In this document: positions 46,027-55,334 of the stretch, one piece after another | Numbering within the stretch: the first letter of the stretch is position 1 | Layout of the letters: the number at the start of each line of letters is the position of its first letter | Assembly (NCBI RefSeq): GCF_011617245.1 | Contig: NZ_CP050152.1 | Coordinates: 1,240,001-1,304,000, forward strand | Reading direction: 5' to 3' | Source: Brevibacterium atlanticum | GTDB lineage: Bacteria > Actinomycetota > Actinomycetes > Actinomycetales > Brevibacteriaceae | Length of the DNA stretch: 64,000 bases | Notes under the pieces: generated by a model | Told to the model about the DNA's origin: nothing | The model's database searches: none | What the model saw: only the letters and a program-made list of their open reading frames with translations | Program-made: the position numbers and the translations under genes

Positions 46027-46749
46027 ATGGGCACCATCTTTCTCTATGAGATCGCCGGTACGGCGATGCTCATCCTGCTCGGCGTCGGCGTCGTCGCCAA
46101 CGTCGTACTCGGCAAGACCAAAGGCAACGGCGGCGGTTGGCTGCTGATCTCGTTCGGCTGGGGCCTTGCGGTCTTCGCCGGTGTCTTCGTCGCCTATAAG
46201 ACCGGCGCGCACCTCAACCCCGCAGTGACCTTCGGCATCCTCGCCAGCGGAGCTGATGAGTACGCTCCGGGCATCGCTGTGACCTTCGGCAACACCATCG
46301 CCTATCTCGCGGCCGAGATGATCGGTGCGATGATCGGTGCGGTGCTCGCCTGGGCCGTGTACAAGAAGCACTACGACGAGGAGAAGGAGGCCGGGAACAT
46401 CCTCGGAACATTCTCCACCGGACCGGAGATCCGCTCCTATGCGTGGAACTTTGTCACCGAGGTCATCGCGACGTTCGTGCTCGTCATCGTCATCCTTCTC
46501 TTCGGCGGCACCCCGGACAAACTCGGACCGCTGGCAGTGGCACTCATCGTCGTCGTCATCGGTGCCTCGTTGGGCGGTCCCACCGGCTATGCCATCAACC
46601 CTGCGCGTGACCTCGGACCCCGTATCGTCCACGCTCTTCTGCCGATTCCGAACAAGGGCAGCTCCGACTGGGCGTACGCGTGGGTGCCGATCGCCGGACC
46701 TCTCGTCGGTGGTGTCCTCGCAGGTCTGGTCTCCCAGGCCTTCATCTGA
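46027..46749 (+). CDS. glpF: Glycerol uptake facilitator
   Basis: Aquaglyceroporin of the MIP family, 240 residues and six helices plus two half-helices. The NPA boxes are HLNPAVTFG (about residue 67) and [11 protein letters not shown], where the Asp after the second box marks glycerol channels rather than water channels. GAGGAG lies before the ATG. The gap to glpD is 123 bp, and glpK follows 38 bp downstream. Confidence 0.95.
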   Translation: MGTIFLYEIAGTAMLILLGVGVVANVVLGKTKGNGGGWLLISFGWGLAVFAGVFVAYKTGAHLNPAVTFGILASGADEYAPGIAVTFGNTIAYLAAEMIGAMIGAVLAWAVYKKHYDEEKEAGNILGTFSTGPEIRSYAWNFVTEVIATFVLVIVILLFGGTPDKLGPLAVALIVVVIGASLGGPTGYAINPARDLGPRIVHALLPIPNKGSSDWAYAWVPIAGPLVGGVLAGLVSQAFI

Positions 46750-46787
46750 GTACGATCACACCCAAGCACATCGACACAGGAGTCAGT

Positions 46788-48320
46788 ATGAGTCAGGAAA
46801 AGTTCATCCTCGCCATCGACCAGGGCACCACCTCGTCGCGGGCCATCGTCTTCAACCACGACGGACAGATCGTGTCCTCCGGTCAGCTCGAACACGAGCA
46901 GATCTTCCCCCGCGCAGGCTGGGTCGAACATGATCCGGTCGAGATCATCAAGAACACCAACGAGGCGATTGGGCAGGCGCTGGCCCGCGCGAACATCAAC
47001 CGCCACCAGCTCGAGGGCGTGGGCATCACGAACCAGCGTGAGACCACGGTGATCTGGAACAAGAACACCGGTGAACCCGTCTACAACGCGATCGTGTGGC
47101 AGGACGCTCGCACCCAGAAGGTCTGCGACGAGCTTGCCGGGGACGAGGGCCCGGACAAGTACAAGGACCGGGTGGGCCTGCCCTTGGCCACGTACTTCGC
47201 CGGCCCGAAGGCCAAGTGGATCTTCGACAACGTCGACGGAGTCAAGGAAGCGGCCGCGGCCGGCGACCTCCTCTTCGGGACCATGGACACTTGGGTGATC
47301 TGGAACCTCACCGGAGGCACCAACGGAGGAATACACGTCACCGACGTCACGAATGCCTCCCGCACGATGCTGATGAACATCGACACCCTCGACTGGAATG
47401 CCGACATCGCCTCCGACATGGGCATTCCGCTGGAGATGCTGCCCGAGATCAAGTCCTGCTCCGAGATCTACGGCTACGGAGCGAAGAACGGGCTGATCAT
47501 CGACACCCCGATCTGCGGCATCCTCGGTGATCAGCAGGCGGCGACCTTCGGTCAGGCCTGCTTCGAGAAGGGGCAGGCGAAGAACACCTACGGCACCGGC
47601 AACTTCATGCTCATCAACACCGGCAATGAACCGGTGGCGAGCAAGAACGGCCTGCTCACGACCGTGGCCTACAAGATCGGCGAGGACGAAGCCGTCTACG
47701 CGCTTGAGGGCTCGGTGGCCGTGACCGGTTCGCTCGTGCAGTGGCTGCGCGACAACTTCGGGATCATCAATGATGCCCCTGAGGTCGAAACACTGGCCAA
47801 ACAGGTCGATGACAACGGCGGCTGCTACATCGTGCCGGCGTTCTCCGGGCTCTTCGCCCCGCACTGGGAGTCCGATGCCCGCGGCGTGATGGTCGGCCTG
47901 ACCCGGTATGTGAATAAGAACCACATCGCGCGAGCGGCCCTCGAGTCCGTGGCCTTCCAGTCCCGCGAGGTCCTCGACGCGATGAACCTCGACTCCGGGG
48001 TCGAGCTCACCGAGCTCAAGGTCGACGGCGGCATGGTTGCCAACGAGACGCTCATGCAGTTCCAGGCCGACCTCCTCGGCGTGCCCGTCATCCGCCCCGA
48101 GGTCGTCGAGACCACGGCCCTTGGCGCGGCCTATGCGGCCGGCATCGCCGTGAAGTTCTGGAACGGCGAAGAGGACGTGAAGGGCAACTGGCGCGAGGAC
48201 AAGCGCTGGAACCCGTCGATGGACGATGAGAAGGTCGATCGCGTCTACCGTCTGTGGAACAAGGCGGTCGAGAAGTCGAAGCACTGGGTCGACGAGGACA
48301 CCGAAGAACTCTACGGCTGA
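46788..48320 (+). CDS. glpK: Glycerol kinase
   Basis: Phosphorylates incoming glycerol. 510 residues of the FGGY fold: [67 protein letters not shown] and [24 protein letters not shown] lies before ATG 46788; the open frame upstream is not needed. A palindromic element directly follows the stop and probably ends transcription. Confidence 0.97.
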   Translation: MSQEKFILAIDQGTTSSRAIVFNHDGQIVSSGQLEHEQIFPRAGWVEHDPVEIIKNTNEAIGQALARANINRHQLEGVGITNQRETTVIWNKNTGEPVYNAIVWQDARTQKVCDELAGDEGPDKYKDRVGLPLATYFAGPKAKWIFDNVDGVKEAAAAGDLLFGTMDTWVIWNLTGGTNGGIHVTDVTNASRTMLMNIDTLDWNADIASDMGIPLEMLPEIKSCSEIYGYGAKNGLIIDTPICGILGDQQAATFGQACFEKGQAKNTYGTGNFMLINTGNEPVASKNGLLTTVAYKIGEDEAVYALEGSVAVTGSLVQWLRDNFGIINDAPEVETLAKQVDDNGGCYIVPAFSGLFAPHWESDARGVMVGLTRYVNKNHIARAALESVAFQSREVLDAMNLDSGVELTELKVDGGMVANETLMQFQADLLGVPVIRPEVVETTALGAAYAAGIAVKFWNGEEDVKGNWREDKRWNPSMDDEKVDRVYRLWNKAVEKSKHWVDEDTEELYG

Positions 48321-48328
48321 CAATTACT

Positions 48329-48380
48329 ACCTGACGGCGGCCCAGCAACCCCGCGCGAGGTTGCTGGGCCGCCGTCAGGT
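48329..48380. repeat. 52-bp extragenic palindrome, copy A
   Basis: Perfect 22-bp arms (48329-48350 with 48359-48380, first arm starting ACCTGACGGCGG) around loop CCGCGCGA. TTTT follows at 48382, so it can also act as the glpK terminator. Copy B at 49032-49083 is its exact reverse complement. Confidence 0.92.
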
Positions 48381-48436
48381 GTTTTGAGGCTGGAATTTGG
48401 TGGAGATGGGGCATGGGGTCAGGTCGTCTCCATCCT

Positions 48437-48982
48437 TCAGAGGGAAGTGTGAAAGAGGCGCTCAGGCACCGGCGGACTCACATTCGCGAACGCATGGGTG
48501 ATGTCCGATCGTTGCCAGCCGTGCTTGGTGTAGAAGCGCATTGCCCGGTCGTTTCCCTCAGCGACCATGAGGTATGCCTGCGTGAAGTCCTGTGCACGAA
48601 GGTCGTCTTCGAGCGCACGGATGAGCACCGAAGCCGCGCCTGAGCCGAATGCCTCGGGATGGAAGTTGAGGAAGGCCAGCTCACCGAGACCATCAGTGGT
48701 TTGGAGCCGGCCGAGAACATCCTCGCCATCGCGCGGGGGACAGGTCCCTCCGAAACCGAGTACTTTCCCATCGTCAGCCGTAGTCGCGACGAGCGTGGAG
48801 ATCGAATTGTTCTCGTTGCCGAGGCTCTCCGCCAACCTCGAAGCGATCCGACTTGCGTCCAGGCCGTCGAGAAGGTTGTCGGCCATGATGCCGCGATACG
48901 CAGAATTCCACGCCGCGACCTGGATCTCGGCTATCCGCTGAGCGTCAGAAACCTCCGCGCGACGGACCGGAAATTCTCTCAT
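48437..48982 (-). CDS. GNAT-family acetyltransferase
   Basis: 181 residues. FPVRRAEVSDAQRIAEIQVAA, NSAYRGIM (typical of RimI-like GNATs), LAFLNFHPEAFGSGAASVLI as the acetyl-CoA loop, and AMRFYTKHGWQRSD at the end. The substrate is unknown. The gene lies alone between two inverted copies of a 52-bp palindrome and is convergent with glpK. A TACGAT box 8 nt before the ATG suggests a leaderless or near-leaderless mRNA. Confidence 0.82.
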   Translation of the reverse strand: MREFPVRRAEVSDAQRIAEIQVAAWNSAYRGIMADNLLDGLDASRIASRLAESLGNENNSISTLVATTADDGKVLGFGGTCPPRDGEDVLGRLQTTDGLGELAFLNFHPEAFGSGAASVLIRALEDDLRAQDFTQAYLMVAEGNDRAMRFYTKHGWQRSDITHAFANVSPPVPERLFHTSL

Positions 48983-49030
48983 ATTGTCTCATCGTAGTCG
49001 CTGGAACCGATGTTGGATCCCGCTCCGTAC

Positions 49031-49084
49031 TACCTGACGGCGGCCCAGCAACCTCGCGCGGGGTTGCTGGGCCGCCGTCAGGTA
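49031..49084. repeat. Extragenic palindrome, copy B
   Basis: Perfect 23-bp arms around loop TCGCGCGG. The core 49032-49083 equals the reverse complement of copy A, base for base. Confidence 0.92.
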
Positions 49085-49107
49085 GCAAGGAGGGGCGGGA
49101 GCCGCGT

Positions 49108-49120
49108 TAAACTGGACCTG
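49108..49120 (+). promoter_or_regulatory. -10 element, leaderless 49121 gene
   Basis: TAAACT at 49108-49113, then 7 nt and ATG 49121. Palindrome copy B ends 23 bp upstream, close to the -35 position. Confidence 0.45.
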
Positions 49121-50119
49121 ATGAGCAAGAAGTCGAAGTCCCAACGGAAGGTGCTGACCACCAAGAATTCCGCACGCTCGAATTCGAAGCGCCACCGGCA
49201 GTACTTCGACAGTCACGAAGTCTACGAACACGACGCTCATCACGTCTCCGACCACCGGATCCGCCTCGGTCTCTCCAGCTCCTCCGTGTCACCGATGACG
49301 GTGGAGGAGACCTTCGCCCAGGCTGGCAAACACGGCTACGACGGCGTCGAGATCATGGTCACCCACAACGCGGAGACCCGCGACGTCGACCTCATCAACG
49401 GACTCGCCGCCGAGACCGGCCTCGACGTCATCTCACTCCATGCCCCGACGCTGCTGTTCCTTCCGCGCGTGCTGCACAAAGACCACTGGGAGAAGCTGCG
49501 CATCACCGCGAACCTCGCCAAAGAGGTCGGCGCCGAGACCGTCGTCCTCCACCCGCCCTTCCGCTGGCAGGGCGAATACGCGCTCGGCTTCGTCGACGGC
49601 GTGCGGCAGGTCTCGCAGGAGACCGGCGTGCGACTGGCCGTCGAGAACATGTACCCCTGGCGGGCCGGACTCCGCGAGATCCTCGTCTACTATCCCGACT
49701 GGAATCCGCTGGACGAAGACTACGACGACCTCACCTTCGACTTCTCCCACGCCTCGACGGCCGGTATGAACGCCCTCGAAACCGTCGCCGAGGTCTTCGA
49801 CCGTCTCCGCCACGTCCACCTCACCGACGGCGCCGGCTCGCTCAAGGACGAACACCTCGTGCCCGGCGCCGGCACCATGCCCGTAGCCGAGACCCTGCAG
49901 TACCTCGCGAAGCACAATTGGGCCGGCGACGTCGTCGTCGAGGTCAACACCCGCTTCGTCCGCAAGCAGTCGACACGCGAGAAGATGCTCGCCGACTCGA
50001 TCGCCTTCGCCCGCGAACACCTGGGACTGGGCGACGATGCTCCACGGCGCAACGCCCACAGCCACACCCGCACCTCGGAAGGCCGGTCCGCGACGTCGGC
50101 CGACAGCAGCCCCGGCTGA
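49121..50119 (+). CDS. Sugar phosphate isomerase/epimerase (TIM barrel, AP-endonuclease 2 fold)
   Basis: 332 residues. A basic 45-residue head (MSKKSKSQRKVLTTKNSARS) precedes the xylose-isomerase-like barrel: IRLGLSSSSVSPMTVEETF, YDGVEIMV, VISLHAPTLL, TVVLHPPF, RLAVENMYPW, TFDFSHAS, HVHLTDG and VVVEVNT supply the strand-end metal ligands (Glu, His, Asp, His, Glu). Relatives often lie beside proC in actinobacteria, as here. The reaction is unknown. Confidence 0.85.
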   Translation: MSKKSKSQRKVLTTKNSARSNSKRHRQYFDSHEVYEHDAHHVSDHRIRLGLSSSSVSPMTVEETFAQAGKHGYDGVEIMVTHNAETRDVDLINGLAAETGLDVISLHAPTLLFLPRVLHKDHWEKLRITANLAKEVGAETVVLHPPFRWQGEYALGFVDGVRQVSQETGVRLAVENMYPWRAGLREILVYYPDWNPLDEDYDDLTFDFSHASTAGMNALETVAEVFDRLRHVHLTDGAGSLKDEHLVPGAGTMPVAETLQYLAKHNWAGDVVVEVNTRFVRKQSTREKMLADSIAFAREHLGLGDDAPRRNAHSHTRTSEGRSATSADSSPG

Positions 50120-50180
50120 CCCTCAGCTCGAAGGCCACAGCAACATCCACATCATCACAACGACGAAAGGCTGGCCGAAT

Positions 50181-51017
50181 TTGACCACGATCGCCTCCAT
50201 CGGAACCGGAAACATGGGCACCGCACTGATCCAGGGGATCCTCAGCGCCGACGCGGACATCACCGTCCGTGCGACGACGAATTCGGCCGCCTCGGCGAAG
50301 CGCTTGTCGGGGGAGATGCCCCAGGCGACGGTCACCTCGGTGGAGGAGGACGAGGACGCCAATCGCACCGCCGCGACCGGCGCCGACTTCGTCTTCCTCG
50401 GCGTCAAACCGTGGATGATGGCCGATACGCTGCGCGCTCTCGCCCCCGCCCTCGATCCGTCCGCAGTTCTCGTGTCCATGGCCGCGGGAGTCGCGTCCGC
50501 TGACCTCGCGCAGCTGGCCCCGCGGAACCCTATCGTGCGCATCATGCCCAATACTCCGAGCTCGATCGGCCACGGAGTCATCGCCCTGGCCCCCTCCGCC
50601 GAGGTGTCCGACGACAGCGTCGAAACACTGCGATCGCTGCTCTCCGGGGCCGGGCTCGTCGTCTCTCTCGACGAAGCCCGGATCCCCGCGATGACCGGGA
50701 TCTCCGGGTCCGGCGTCGCGTACTTCTTCCTCCTGGCCGAGGCGATGATCGCCGCCGGCGTCAAGCAGGGACTGAGCGAGGACGTCGCCCGAGAGATGGT
50801 CGTGGCCACCGCCGACGGCGCCGGGCGCCTGCTCAGTGCCAAGCCCGACCCGGCCGCTCAGCGGCAGGCTGTGAGCAGCAAGGGCGGAACGACCTTGGCA
50901 GGTCTGTCGAAGTTCATCGATGCCGGAATCTTCGACATCGCCGAGGCGGCTGCTCAGGCGGCAGCGGACCGTTCCCTGGAGATGGAGCGGGAGAATTCCG
51001 AGGTCATCAACGGCTGA
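50181..51017 (+). CDS. proC: Pyrroline-5-carboxylate reductase
   Basis: Last step of proline synthesis. 278 residues from TTG 50181 (AAAGG upstream): IASIGTGNMGTALIQGIL is the NADPH site, VFLGVKPWMM and IVRIMPNTPSSIGHG follow, and the C-terminal dimer domain has MTGISGSGVAYFFLLAEAM and SSKGGTTLAGL, all hallmark ProC segments. The longer frame upstream overlaps the previous gene and is not expected to be translated. Confidence 0.95.
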   Translation: MTTIASIGTGNMGTALIQGILSADADITVRATTNSAASAKRLSGEMPQATVTSVEEDEDANRTAATGADFVFLGVKPWMMADTLRALAPALDPSAVLVSMAAGVASADLAQLAPRNPIVRIMPNTPSSIGHGVIALAPSAEVSDDSVETLRSLLSGAGLVVSLDEARIPAMTGISGSGVAYFFLLAEAMIAAGVKQGLSEDVAREMVVATADGAGRLLSAKPDPAAQRQAVSSKGGTTLAGLSKFIDAGIFDIAEAAAQAAADRSLEMERENSEVING

Positions 51018-51044
51018 GTGCGCTGACCCCAGGCCCAGAACCTG

Positions 51045-51926
51045 TCAGGGCAGGACGTTCGAGGACCTGGCGATGGATACGGCCTCGTGGCGGGTCCGTG
51101 CAGAGAGCTTGACCATGGCGGTGTTGAGATAGGACTTCACGGTCGACTCGCGCAGGCTCAGTGCTTCGGCGATGCGCGCATTCGACCAGCCCAAGGCCAC
51201 ATGGGAGAGGATGTCAGTCTCCCGCGGGGAGAGGCGCACTGCCGGCACCGGAGACGGATAGTCCTCCGGATTGTGCCCGGAGAGGATGTCAGCCAGCCGG
51301 TTCTCGACGTTGCTGAGCCGCTCCCTCGCCTCATCGTCGATGATGCTCGAACGGATCGCCCGCAACTCCGCATACGTGTGGCGCAGCGCCTCCCGGCCCG
51401 AGGAATCGAGGTCGGAATAGCACTGTTTGCCGCTGCCGGTTTCTCGGGTCGCCCGCCGGCGATCCAGCCGGGCGAGGTCGACGGAGAGCTGCCGCACGCG
51501 GCGGACGAGATCTCCGGTCTGCGGGGCCGCGGCATCGTAGTGCGAGCGATGCCCGCAGTAGACCATCCCCGTGACCTCTCCTCCACGCAGAGTGGGGACG
51601 GCGACGAGGACGCGGATGCCCTCGCCGAGCACCTCCTCGTCGTAGTGATGGGTGATATAGGGGTCGACCTCGTAGTCGCGGGTCAGCTGCGGCGTGCCTT
51701 CGGTCATCGCACGGCCGCCGAGACCTCGTCCGGTGGAGACGATGAGGGAGGAGAGCAGATCCTGACTGGCACCGGCCACGGCCTCGACGGCGACGGCTCC
51801 CTCATCGACCGTGCCTCCGAAGACGACGTCTCCCGTGCCGCTTCGATGCAGCGAATCGACAGCCTCGACGAACAGGCGGCGGGTCTCTGCCCTGAGTGCC
51901 CGCGTTTCCTTGGCGTTCGCATTCAT
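51045..51926 (-). CDS. GAF-LuxR transcriptional regulator
   Basis: 293 residues. The N-terminal GAF-like sensor (about 20-150: STGRGLGGRAMTEGTPQLTRDY, VLVAVPTLRGGEVTGMVYCG) precedes a helical linker and a C-terminal LuxR helix-turn-helix (LSPRETDILSHVALGWSNARIAE, TVKSYLNTAMVKL). It is divergent from the DUF485/ActP genes, so it probably regulates carboxylate uptake. A TACCA-N8-TGGTA dyad lies 11 bp before its start. Confidence 0.88.
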   Translation of the reverse strand: MNANAKETRALRAETRRLFVEAVDSLHRSGTGDVVFGGTVDEGAVAVEAVAGASQDLLSSLIVSTGRGLGGRAMTEGTPQLTRDYEVDPYITHHYDEEVLGEGIRVLVAVPTLRGGEVTGMVYCGHRSHYDAAAPQTGDLVRRVRQLSVDLARLDRRRATRETGSGKQCYSDLDSSGREALRHTYAELRAIRSSIIDDEARERLSNVENRLADILSGHNPEDYPSPVPAVRLSPRETDILSHVALGWSNARIAEALSLRESTVKSYLNTAMVKLSARTRHEAVSIARSSNVLP

Positions 51927-51936
51927 GTGAACAAGC

Positions 51937-51954
51937 TACCAACTTTCGGTGGTA
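51937..51954. promoter_or_regulatory. TACCA-N8-TGGTA dyad
   Basis: Inverted repeat in the 107-bp divergent region between the LuxR gene and the symporter genes. Candidate operator. Confidence 0.35.
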
Positions 51955-52033
51955 TTCCCTAGCGCATACTGAACGTTACCTTTGGGTCATGTGATTCAGG
52001 ACACTGAAGTTCTGTCCATTCAAAGGAGAACAA

Positions 52034-52375
52034 ATGACCGACTCTGTCAACACCGGGGTTGACTTCCTCGCCGAGGAGGAGAGCCCTGAGTTCAAAGCGC
52101 TCAAACGCAAGAGGTTCTCGGTGGTGATACCGCTGTCCATCGCCTTCCTCGTCTGGTACTTCCTCTACGTCATCCTCAGCACGTACGCACATGACTTCAT
52201 GTCCACGAAGGTCGTGGGGGAGATCAACATCGGCCTCGTCTTCGGACTGCTGCAGTTCGTCACGACATTCGCGATCACGATGTTCTACGTCTCGTTCGCC
52301 AATAAGAAGCTCGACCCTCCGGCCGAAGCGATCCGTGAACGTCTCCAGGCCGAATCGGAAGGACGTCCCTCATGA
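52034..52375 (+). CDS. DUF485 membrane protein (YjcH-like)
   Basis: 113 residues with two helices (about 33-55 and 68-90). The FKALKRKRFSVVIPLSIAFL start is typical of DUF485 proteins, which are encoded just before ActP-type symporters. AAAGGAGA lies before the ATG. Its stop overlaps the symporter ATG by 4 bases. Confidence 0.9.
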   Translation: MTDSVNTGVDFLAEEESPEFKALKRKRFSVVIPLSIAFLVWYFLYVILSTYAHDFMSTKVVGEINIGLVFGLLQFVTTFAITMFYVSFANKKLDPPAEAIRERLQAESEGRPS

Positions 52376-54024
52376 GCACACCGGCAATCAGCGACATTTT
52401 CGCGTCGGGGGTGGACTTCCTCAGCGCTGCCACGACCGAAGTCGAGAACAACCCCGTCCTCAACATCACGATCTTCGCCGCCTTCGTCGCGGTGACGATG
52501 TTCATCGTGCTGAGGGCGAGCCGCAACAACAAGTCCGCATCCGACTACTACGCCGGCGGCCGATCCTTCACCGGACCGCAGAACGGCTTCGCGATCTCGG
52601 GGGACTACCTCTCGGCGACGTCATTCCTCGGCATCTGCGGTGCCATCGCTGTCAACGGCTATGACGGGTTCCTCTATTCGATCGGCTTCCTCGTCGCCTG
52701 GCTCGTCGCCCTGCTCATCGTTGCCGAGCTCATGCGCAACACGGGCAAGTTCACCATGGCCGATGTGCTCTCGTTCCGCCTCAAGCAGCGTCCCGTGCGG
52801 ATGGCCGCGGCGCTGTCGACTCTGGCGGTGTGCTTCTTCTACCTGCTTGCGCAGATGGCCGGCGCCGGTGGCCTCGTGTCCCTGCTCATGGGAATCGACG
52901 GCAAGGTCGGTCAATCGCTCGTCATCGCCGTCGTGGGCGCCCTGATGATCATCTACGTCCTCGTCGGCGGAATGAAGGGCACCACGTGGGTGCAGATCGT
53001 CAAGGCGATCCTGCTCATCGCCGGTGCCGGCGCGATGACCATCTGGGTGCTCGCGCTCAACGGCTTCAACCTCTCGACACTCTTGGCCTCCGCGGTGGAG
53101 AACGCTGCGGAAGGTGTCGGGGACGGGGTCCTCAACCCCGGCCTGCAATACGGGGAGAACCCGCTCGATTTCATCTCACTGGCGTTGGCACTCGTGCTCG
53201 GAACCGCGGGTCTGCCGCACGTGCTCATGCGCTTCTACACCGTCCCCACGGCGAAGGAAGCGCGTCGGTCCGTCGTGTGGGCGATCTGGCTCATCGGCGC
53301 CTTCTATCTCTTCACCCTCGTGCTCGGCTACGGTGCGGCGGCGCTCGTCGGAGCCGATGAGATCGCGGCGGCACCCGGGGGAGTGAACTCGGCGGCACCA
53401 CTGTTGGCGCTCCACCTCGGCGGGCCCATCCTCATGGGCTTCATATCCGCTGTCGCCTTTGCGACGATCCTCGCGGTCGTGGCAGGTCTGGCGATCACCG
53501 CTGCGGCCTCCTTCGCCCACGACATCTACGCGAACGTCATCAAGAAGGGCAAGGTCGAGGACTCCGAGGCCGAGGTCAAGATCGCCCGCCGGACAGTCAT
53601 CGTCATCGGCGCCGTGGCCATCATCGGCGGCATCGGCGTGCAGGGTCAGAACATCGCGTTCCTCGTGGCCCTGGCCTTCGCCGTGGCCGCTAGTGCGAAC
53701 CTGCCGACGATCGTGTACTCGCTGTTCTGGAAGCGCTTCACCACCCGCGGTGCGGTGTGGTCGATCTACGGCGGGCTGATCTCGGCGATGGTGCTCATCG
53801 CGTTCTCGCCGGTCGTCTCCGGTTCCGAGACCGCGATGATCCCGGGTGCCGATTTCGCGATCTTCCCACTGTCGAACCCGGGAATCATCTCGATCCCGCT
53901 CGGCTTCATCCTCGGCTGGATCGCCTCGATCACCGACCGGACAGTGGAGAGTCCCGAGCTCGCCGCGGAAATGGACGTCCGTGCCCACACCGGGTTCGGC
54001 GCCGAGGAGGCTGTCGAGCACTGA
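52372..54024 (+). CDS. actP: Sodium:solute (acetate/propionate) symporter ActP-like
   Basis: 550 residues, 13 predicted helices of the SSS family. ASDYYAGGRSFTGPQNGFAISGDYLSATSFLG is the sodium-symporter hallmark (about residues 57-87), and GTAGLPHVLMRFYTV is the second one. A preceding DUF485 gene and the sequence type favour a short-chain carboxylate such as acetate or propionate. That fits with the methylcitrate genes elsewhere in the window (inference). Confidence 0.88.
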   Translation: MSTPAISDIFASGVDFLSAATTEVENNPVLNITIFAAFVAVTMFIVLRASRNNKSASDYYAGGRSFTGPQNGFAISGDYLSATSFLGICGAIAVNGYDGFLYSIGFLVAWLVALLIVAELMRNTGKFTMADVLSFRLKQRPVRMAAALSTLAVCFFYLLAQMAGAGGLVSLLMGIDGKVGQSLVIAVVGALMIIYVLVGGMKGTTWVQIVKAILLIAGAGAMTIWVLALNGFNLSTLLASAVENAAEGVGDGVLNPGLQYGENPLDFISLALALVLGTAGLPHVLMRFYTVPTAKEARRSVVWAIWLIGAFYLFTLVLGYGAAALVGADEIAAAPGGVNSAAPLLALHLGGPILMGFISAVAFATILAVVAGLAITAAASFAHDIYANVIKKGKVEDSEAEVKIARRTVIVIGAVAIIGGIGVQGQNIAFLVALAFAVAASANLPTIVYSLFWKRFTTRGAVWSIYGGLISAMVLIAFSPVVSGSETAMIPGADFAIFPLSNPGIISIPLGFILGWIASITDRTVESPELAAEMDVRAHTGFGAEEAVEH

Positions 54025-54260
54025 TTGGTCCGTGACCCGACCGTGTGGTGGGGGCCGGGCCCGGACGGCACAGTTTGAGGGGGTGGCTTCGGCCGCCCCC
54101 TCCAGCGTTGCCTCGGGTGGTCGGGTGCGCTGTCTGCGCAGATGGCGGCAGCCTGCGTTCTCGGCAGGTCCGGCGAGGATGTAGACTGAGCGGAGTCCAC
54201 CGTCGCGGATCGTTGTTGCCGGGTTTCACCTGCAACGATGCAACCTCGCCGAGGTGGCCT
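54025..54260. other. Intergenic before tRNA
   Basis: GC-rich spacer without an open frame I trust. It probably holds the actP terminator and the tRNA promoter; neither is clear. Confidence 0.4.
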
Positions 54261-54331
54261 GCGGGCGTAGCTTAATGGTAAAGCTTCGGCTTCCCAAGCC
54301 GATGACGCGGGTTCGATTCCCGTCGCCCGCT
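54261..54331 (+). tRNA. tRNA-Gly (anticodon CCC)
   Basis: 71 nt. The 7-bp acceptor GCGGGCG pairs with CGCCCGC, discriminator T. D arm GTAGCTTAATGGTAAAGC, anticodon loop TTCCCAA, T arm GCGGGTTCGATTCCCGT. CCA is not encoded. Confidence 0.95.
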
Positions 54332-54671
54332 CTCTTTCTGCCCGCGAGCTGTAGCTTTATGGAAGCTACGTGGGCTGCGGCGGGACACGAACTTCAGGTC
54401 GTAGCGTCGAACCGCAATCCGCGAAATGGCACTGGTTTCTCTGAAAAGCACACGGAAGAACGTGAGTGGTTCCGAGAAACCAGTACCGTTCGCTGCGTAG
54501 GGCACAAGTAGGCCAGACGTGATGCGGCCATGGCGGCAGGGTCATGGTTCGGAGAGCAGGGTCATGGGCCGGGGAGCAGGCTCGGGCGACCCGTGGGGAG
54601 CTATGGCTCAGCCCAGCCCCCTGCGGGCGAACCCTCTACGGGCGGCCCCCTGCGGGCGGACCTCCCGCCCC
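54332..54671. other. Intergenic after tRNA-Gly with inverted and direct repeats
   Basis: No gene seen. It holds a 66-bp hairpin (54425-54490), near-repeats of GAGCAGGGTCATGG around 54535-54570, and CCCTGCGGGCG-type repeats leading into the trkA 3' end. Confidence 0.6.
54425..54490. repeat. Inverted repeat downstream of tRNA-Gly
   Basis: 21-nt arms (54425-54445 and 54470-54490) share an 11-bp perfect core ACTGGTTTCTC / GAGAAACCAGT, with three mismatches elsewhere and a 24-nt loop. Confidence 0.75.
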
Positions 54672-54682
54672 CTACGGGCGGC
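54616..54682. repeat. Short CCCTGCGGGCG-type direct repeats
   Basis: Four imperfect copies alternating CTGCGGGCG and CTACGGGCGG; the last one contains the trkA stop and can fold as CCGCCC/GGGCGG. Confidence 0.65.
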
Positions 54683-55334
54683 CGGCGAAGCGTCCGAGCA
54701 GCTCGACGTGGCCGGCGACGATGAGCAGGTCCTGCTTGCCGACTCGCGTCGTGGGATCGGCGTAGGTGAAGTCGCGGCCGGGGCTCTTGATGCCCACGAT
54801 CGTCACGCCGTACTTGTCGCGGACACCGGACTCGCTGAGCGTGAAGCCCTGTATCTCCCGCGGTGGGCGCATCTTGACCACCGCGAAATGACCCTCGTCG
54901 AATTCGATGTACTCCATCATCCGCGAGCTGACCAGGTGGGCCACGCGCCTGCCCGCATCCGACTCGGGGTAGAGCACGTGGTGGGCGCCGATGCGGTGGA
55001 GGATCTTGCCGTGTGCGGGAGAGATCGCCTTCGCCCACACCTGCCCGACACCGAGGTCGACGAGGTTGGCCGTGGTGAGCACGCTGTCCTCGATCGAGGT
55101 GCCGATCCCGACGACCGCGGTCGAGAAGTCGCCCGCGCCGACCTGTCGCAGCGCGTCGATGTTCGTCGAATCCGCCTCGACGACGTGAGTGAGCTTGCCG
55201 CTCCAGTCCTTGACCAGTTCGGGATTGTGTTCGATCGCCATCACCTCGCGGCCCAGTTTGGCCAGCGTGGCCGCCGTCGAGGATCCGAAGCGTCCCAGAC
55301 CGACGACCAGGATGGAGGTGTGTTCGTTAGCCAA
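54672..55334 (-). CDS. trkA: Trk/Ktr potassium uptake regulator (TrkA/KtrA)
   Basis: Cytoplasmic gating ring of the K+ transporter, 220 residues. RCK-N fold ILVVGLGRFGSSTAATLAKLG, then VMAIEHNPELV and VVEADSTNIDALRQVGAG; a C-terminal RCK-C domain follows (FTLSESGVRDKYGVTIVGI). Start TTG 55334 is favoured by GGAAAGG upstream. It overlaps the trkH 3' end by 8 bases, so expression is coupled. Confidence 0.92.
   Translation of the reverse strand: MANEHTSILVVGLGRFGSSTAATLAKLGREVMAIEHNPELVKDWSGKLTHVVEADSTNIDALRQVGAGDFSTAVVGIGTSIEDSVLTTANLVDLGVGQVWAKAISPAHGKILHRIGAHHVLYPESDAGRRVAHLVSSRMMEYIEFDEGHFAVVKMRPPREIQGFTLSESGVRDKYGVTIVGIKSPGRDFTYADPTTRVGKQDLLIVAGHVELLGRFAGRP

Noticed and set aside
46587..48323. 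578-codon minus-strand frame opposite glpK
   Set aside because: Shadow frame without recognisable domains; glpK is complete on the other strand.
48329..49084. Palindrome pair as an insertion sequence with inverted ends
   Set aside because: The enclosed gene is an acetyltransferase, not a transposase, and each end is itself a full palindrome, which is not typical of IS ends.
54616..54682. CTRCGGGCG repeats as a replication origin or iteron set
   Set aside because: The copies overlap the trkA 3' end, are irregularly spaced, and no replication gene is nearby.
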